A stretch of 64,000 nt of DNA from Rhodocytophaga aerolata (GTDB taxonomy: Bacteria; Bacteroidota; Bacteroidia; Cytophagales; 172606-1). The notes under the pieces were generated by a model. That model saw only the letters and a program-made list of their open reading frames with translations. It searched no databases and was not told where the DNA came from. Location: positions 1-64,000 of the forward strand of contig NZ_JAUKPO010000038.1 in the NCBI RefSeq assembly GCF_030503435.1, read 5' to 3'. Each line of letters starts with the position of its first letter. Positions within the stretch are counted from its first letter, which is position 1. The position numbers were made by a program, and so were the translations under genes. Below, one piece after another: positions 61,098-64,000 of the stretch.

Positions 61098-62426
61098 ATG
61101 ACCTCTCCAGTAGATTATAAACTTAGTGCTACACGTATATTTTTAGAGGCAGTAGCGGCTGTTCATCCCTACTCATTAATTACTCAATCGATTCGCTTAA
61201 CAGAAACCCATTTAACGGTTGGAGATCAGTTACTTGAAATAGCAGAGATTGGTCATATTTATGTAATTGGGGCTGGTAAAGCTACGGCTGCTATGGCAAA
61301 AGCCGTAGAAGATGTATTAGGAAACCGGATAGCGGGCGGGGTAATAGTCGTGAAATATGGACATACTATGCCGTTAAAGTATATATCCATTATAGAAGCG
61401 GCGCATCCCATACCTGATCAGAACGGGGTGGAAGGCACAAAAAGAATGCTTCAATTACTGGCTACTATTTCGCCGCGTGACCTTGTTATTGCTTTATTTT
61501 CCGGAGGCGGTTCTGCTTTATTAACCGATATGCCGCCAGGATGTACATTGGAAGACATGCAACTTTGTTTTGATCTGTTATTAAGATCGGGTGCTTCTAT
61601 CAAAGAAATAAATACAATCCGCAAGCATTTATCGGCAGTAAAAGGTGGCCAGCTGGCAAAAGCTGTGTATCCTGCCAGACTTGTTAGCCTGCTTCTATCC
61701 GATGTAATTGGAGATCCGGTAGATGTTATTGCTTCTGGGCCAACCGTAGCAGATCCTTCAACTTTTGCAGATGCCTGGCAGGTCATAGAAAAATACAACT
61801 TACAACAGCATATTTCTACCAATATCACCCTACATTTGCAGCGTGGCTTAGAAAAACAGATTCCAGATACTCCCAAACCAGCTGATCCACTATTTCTGCA
61901 GATGAATACAAAGGTTATTGGGAGTAATGCAATTGCCTTGCAAGCCGCCGGTAAAACCGCAGAATCTATGGGCTTTACTACAAAAATAGGGAGGGCAGAT
62001 ATTCAGGGAGATGCACCACAAGCTGCTTATGCGTTGGTAGAAGAGGCTAGAACTATAGCAGCCGATATAACTATTCCTAAGCCAGTTTGTCTACTAACCG
62101 GCGGAGAAACAACAGTCGTGGTAACTGGGAATGGAAAAGGAGGACGTAATCAGCATTTTGCTCTTTGTGCTGCTCTGCAACTAGCTCCTGGTGAAAAGAT
62201 AGTGATTCTTTCGGCAGGAACAGATGGAACAGATGGGCCTACAGATGCTGCAGGAGCAGTAGTGGACGGGTTTACAGTCAGTAACGCAGCGCAGATGGAT
62301 TTAGCTGCTGCAGACTATGTGTCCAGGCATGATTCTTATGATTTTTTTAGGCAGGCTGGTGGTCATATTACAACTGGGCCTACTATGACAAATGTGATGG
62401 ATATTATGCTGGCAATAATTTATTAA
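61098..62426 (+). CDS. Glycerate 2-kinase (MOFRL/DUF4147 type)
   Basis: A 442-residue enzyme phosphorylating D-glycerate at C2. The N-terminal DUF4147 domain shows IYVIGAGKATAAMAKAVE, VVKYGHTMPLKYI, EAAHPIPDQNGVEGT, ALFSGGGSALLTDMPPG and the lysine segment INTIRKHLSAVKGGQLAK. The C-terminal MOFRL domain has CLLTGGETTVVVTGNGKGGRNQH (the GGETTV ... GKGGRNQ core) and LSAGTDGTDGPTDAAGA. The length fits the family. It is preceded by a TATATTTG element and may form a short unit with the following beta-barrel gene. Confidence 0.92.
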   Translation: MTSPVDYKLSATRIFLEAVAAVHPYSLITQSIRLTETHLTVGDQLLEIAEIGHIYVIGAGKATAAMAKAVEDVLGNRIAGGVIVVKYGHTMPLKYISIIEAAHPIPDQNGVEGTKRMLQLLATISPRDLVIALFSGGGSALLTDMPPGCTLEDMQLCFDLLLRSGASIKEINTIRKHLSAVKGGQLAKAVYPARLVSLLLSDVIGDPVDVIASGPTVADPSTFADAWQVIEKYNLQQHISTNITLHLQRGLEKQIPDTPKPADPLFLQMNTKVIGSNAIALQAAGKTAESMGFTTKIGRADIQGDAPQAAYALVEEARTIAADITIPKPVCLLTGGETTVVVTGNGKGGRNQHFALCAALQLAPGEKIVILSAGTDGTDGPTDAAGAVVDGFTVSNAAQMDLAAADYVSRHDSYDFFRQAGGHITTGPTMTNVMDIMLAIIY

Positions 62427-62484
62427 TAAAAACAGGCTTACAAGTTTCTTTACATTGAAAACGCTTACTTTCTATACTAACTTC

Positions 62485-63084
62485 ATGTGGCAATACTTCC
62501 TCCAGGGTTTCCTTAGTTTGCTATTCCTTAGTAGCTTTTTGCCTGCCCAGGCCCAGGACGACGATGAAAAAGAAAAGGAGAAAGACAGCAAAGGTGCAAA
62601 CATACATCATACACTGGAGCTGGGATACACCATAGGGGGGCAGATATCCAATGATAACTTTATTTATAAAGCAGGCTTACTGGGGCAATATACCGCCGAT
62701 TTTCAGGTGAGTACGCGGGTGTATTATGGAGTGGGCATCGGATACGAACGGCTTGACCAGGAACGATTCATTCCCATCTTTGCCAGCTTCAAAGGGCTTC
62801 TTAAAAAAAAGGATTCTACCCCTTTTCTCACCGCACAAATCGGGTATGCACTGGCCTCAAATAAAAATATATATAGGTATGAAGGCTATTCGTATAGAGG
62901 AGGCATCCTATTCAGCCCGGGATTTGGCTATAAACTTAATGTGCAGGATAAATACTCAGTGTTGTTTAGTGTAAATTATAAGCACCAGTTTGCCAGAATC
63001 CGCTATAAAACCCTGGACGACCATACCTATGCAGATAACCTGAATTTTGATTTGCTTTCCTTCAGGATAGGTATATTATTATAA
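62485..63084 (+). CDS. Outer-membrane beta-barrel protein
   Basis: A 199-residue exported protein. The leader (MWQYFLQGFLSLLFLSSFLPAQAQ) starts at ATG 62485; the frame opens ten codons earlier with a TTG. A short highly charged linker (DDDEKEKEKDSKG) precedes eight or so amphipathic strands: HHTLELGYTIGGQI, YKAGLLGQYTADFQV, YYGVGIGYERLDQER, FLTAQIGYALASNK, ILFSPGFGYKLN, SVLFSVNYKHQFA and a final FDLLSFRIGILL. This is the OmpW/OmpA-like or PorT-like small barrel type. No specific ligand can be named. Confidence 0.8.
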   Translation: MWQYFLQGFLSLLFLSSFLPAQAQDDDEKEKEKDSKGANIHHTLELGYTIGGQISNDNFIYKAGLLGQYTADFQVSTRVYYGVGIGYERLDQERFIPIFASFKGLLKKKDSTPFLTAQIGYALASNKNIYRYEGYSYRGGILFSPGFGYKLNVQDKYSVLFSVNYKHQFARIRYKTLDDHTYADNLNFDLLSFRIGILL

Positions 63085-63104
63085 TTGACTTGCCTGCTTT
63101 AGCT

Positions 63105-64000
63105 ATGTTCCTACTCTCAAGTAAACGGTTACGTATTTGTGCTATATATATATGTGTACTTGTTGGCCTGCTTCTGGCTACTGAAGGCAATGCTCAGCGG
63201 GTAGTGATAAACGAACTGATGACCTCTAATGCTCAAACTATACAAGATGAGGATGGAGATACACCCGACTGGATAGAACTATATAATGCCTCCACTACTC
63301 CAGTAGATCTGACAAACTGGGTAATAACCGATGATTCTCTGGAAATAGATAAATGGCTTTTTCCGGCTATAGTTATGCAACCTGGCGCATACCTGCTGAT
63401 ATTTGCCTCTGACAAAGACCGCAAAGAAGGAAAATACCTGCATACCAGTTTCCGGTTGGGGGCCGGGCGGGAGTCAGTCTTTTTGTATAACCAACTTGGG
63501 CAACGCGTAGATGACTATATTTCTACGTGTATACCTTCCGGATTTTCTTATGGACATACGCCGGATGGAACAAACCCTAAAACACATTTACTTACGCCTA
63601 CTCCCGGAAGGAGTAATAATGAAAGTCTTACGGCTACCATTAAGCCTGGGAAGGACACCCTGGTTTTTTCTCAAAGTGGTGGATTTTTTACGCAAGCCTT
63701 TAGTTTACAGTTGTCTACAGGTTTGCCTGGTACTAGGATTTATTATACTCTGGATGGCTCCGTTCCTGATGAAAATGCCCAGCTATATACAAGTCCAATT
63801 CAGGTAAAGAGTAGGAAAGGAGATAAAAATGATGTTTCAGAGGAAGAAACGGTAGCTACCTGGCAACCTCCCCAAGGCGAAGTATTTAAAGCTACGGTTA
63901 TCCGGGCAGTAGCTTATATAGACGCTTGTCCGGCAGGCCCAGTTATAACCCATACCTATTTTGTTGATGAGAAAATGCCTCAGCGGTACACATTTCCCAT
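63105..64000 (+). CDS. Lamin-tail domain exported protein, CotH-type (partial)
   Basis: The 3' end lies beyond the window; 298 codons are visible. A leader (ICAIYICVLVGLLLATEGNAQR) is followed by a lamin-tail domain (~32-140): VVINELMTSNAQTIQDEDG, DWIELYNASTTPVDLTNW, WVITDDSL and YLLIFASDKDR. A chitobiase/beta-hexosaminidase C-terminal-like segment follows (GTRIYYTLDGSVPDENAQLY), with a charged insert, then YFVDEKMPQRYTFP. In Bacteroidota this order usually leads into a CotH kinase-like domain and a sorting domain, not visible here. Predicted secreted or surface protein. Confidence 0.85.
   Translation, partial: MFLLSSKRLRICAIYICVLVGLLLATEGNAQRVVINELMTSNAQTIQDEDGDTPDWIELYNASTTPVDLTNWVITDDSLEIDKWLFPAIVMQPGAYLLIFASDKDRKEGKYLHTSFRLGAGRESVFLYNQLGQRVDDYISTCIPSGFSYGHTPDGTNPKTHLLTPTPGRSNNESLTATIKPGKDTLVFSQSGGFFTQAFSLQLSTGLPGTRIYYTLDGSVPDENAQLYTSPIQVKSRKGDKNDVSEEETVATWQPPQGEVFKATVIRAVAYIDACPAGPVITHTYFVDEKMPQRYTFP

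Overview
The window looks like chromosomal DNA of a Bacteroidota bacterium, probably a free-living member of the Cytophagales. The support is a type IX secretion C-terminal domain (7774-9663), several -7 elements of the form TAnnTTTG with almost no purine-rich ribosome binding sites, the gene order ftsX / DUF3098 / uppP / truB / ribF, a ligase-type PdeM phosphoesterase, YfiR-TonB and LytTR proteins, and an abundance of exported sugar-metabolism proteins. No rRNA, CRISPR array, intact transposase or phage module was seen. One tRNA gene (Lys, TTT) is present.

Layout. 1-3.2 kb: small metabolic genes (F420-type NADP oxidoreductase, SnoaL-like protein, PhzF) and a small lipoprotein-like protein. 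3.3-7.2 kb: a clear TPP riboswitch with its own promoter, leading a tightly packed operon of a SAM methyltransferase, a PurM/HypE/ThiL-superfamily protein, a divergent ThiE/TenI-like protein, a Trm112-like zinc-ribbon protein and a nucleoside hydrolase. This is the most unusual module: it is thiamine-regulated but contains no standard thiamine biosynthesis set. 7.3-19.4 kb: a mixed region with a T9SS-exported protein, a lipoprotein sugar dehydrogenase, MltF-like lytic transglycosylase, an amidohydrolase lipoprotein, an AmpG-like transporter, DsbA/FrnE, YdeI-like and DinB/YfiT-like proteins, plus a decayed histidine kinase fragment.

19.7-34.8 kb: a large plus-strand carbohydrate region. A LacI-type regulator is followed by an 18-bp palindrome sitting between the -33 and -7 promoter elements of the next gene, then two exported Gfo/Idh/MocA oxidoreductases, a sugar MFS permease, NagA, a NagB-like deaminase, an Nramp-fold transporter lacking its metal-binding signature, an epimerase/dehydratase, a DapA-family protein, an SGNH esterase, a blue-copper protein and a soluble dehydrogenase-like beta-propeller. 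34.9-42.7 kb (minus strand): a polysaccharide deacetylase lipoprotein, YfiR plus TonB-dependent receptor, and a four-gene set (aldo/keto reductase, Zn-alcohol dehydrogenase, TIM-barrel isomerase, mutarotase) suited to oxidation of a 6-deoxy or L-sugar.

43-51 kb: ThuA, a DUF6600-like protein, an N-terminally truncated LytTR protein, two alpha/beta hydrolases, YceI, and a degenerate patch beside tRNA-Lys holding a broken FRG-domain gene. 51-64 kb: core genes (TPR/SH3 protein, SDR, ribF, truB, uppP, DUF3098, ftsX, an ECF sigma factor with a putative membrane anti-sigma partner, pdeM, meaB, an NlpC/P60 peptidase, glycerate 2-kinase, an outer-membrane beta-barrel) and a lamin-tail-domain exported protein cut by the window edge.
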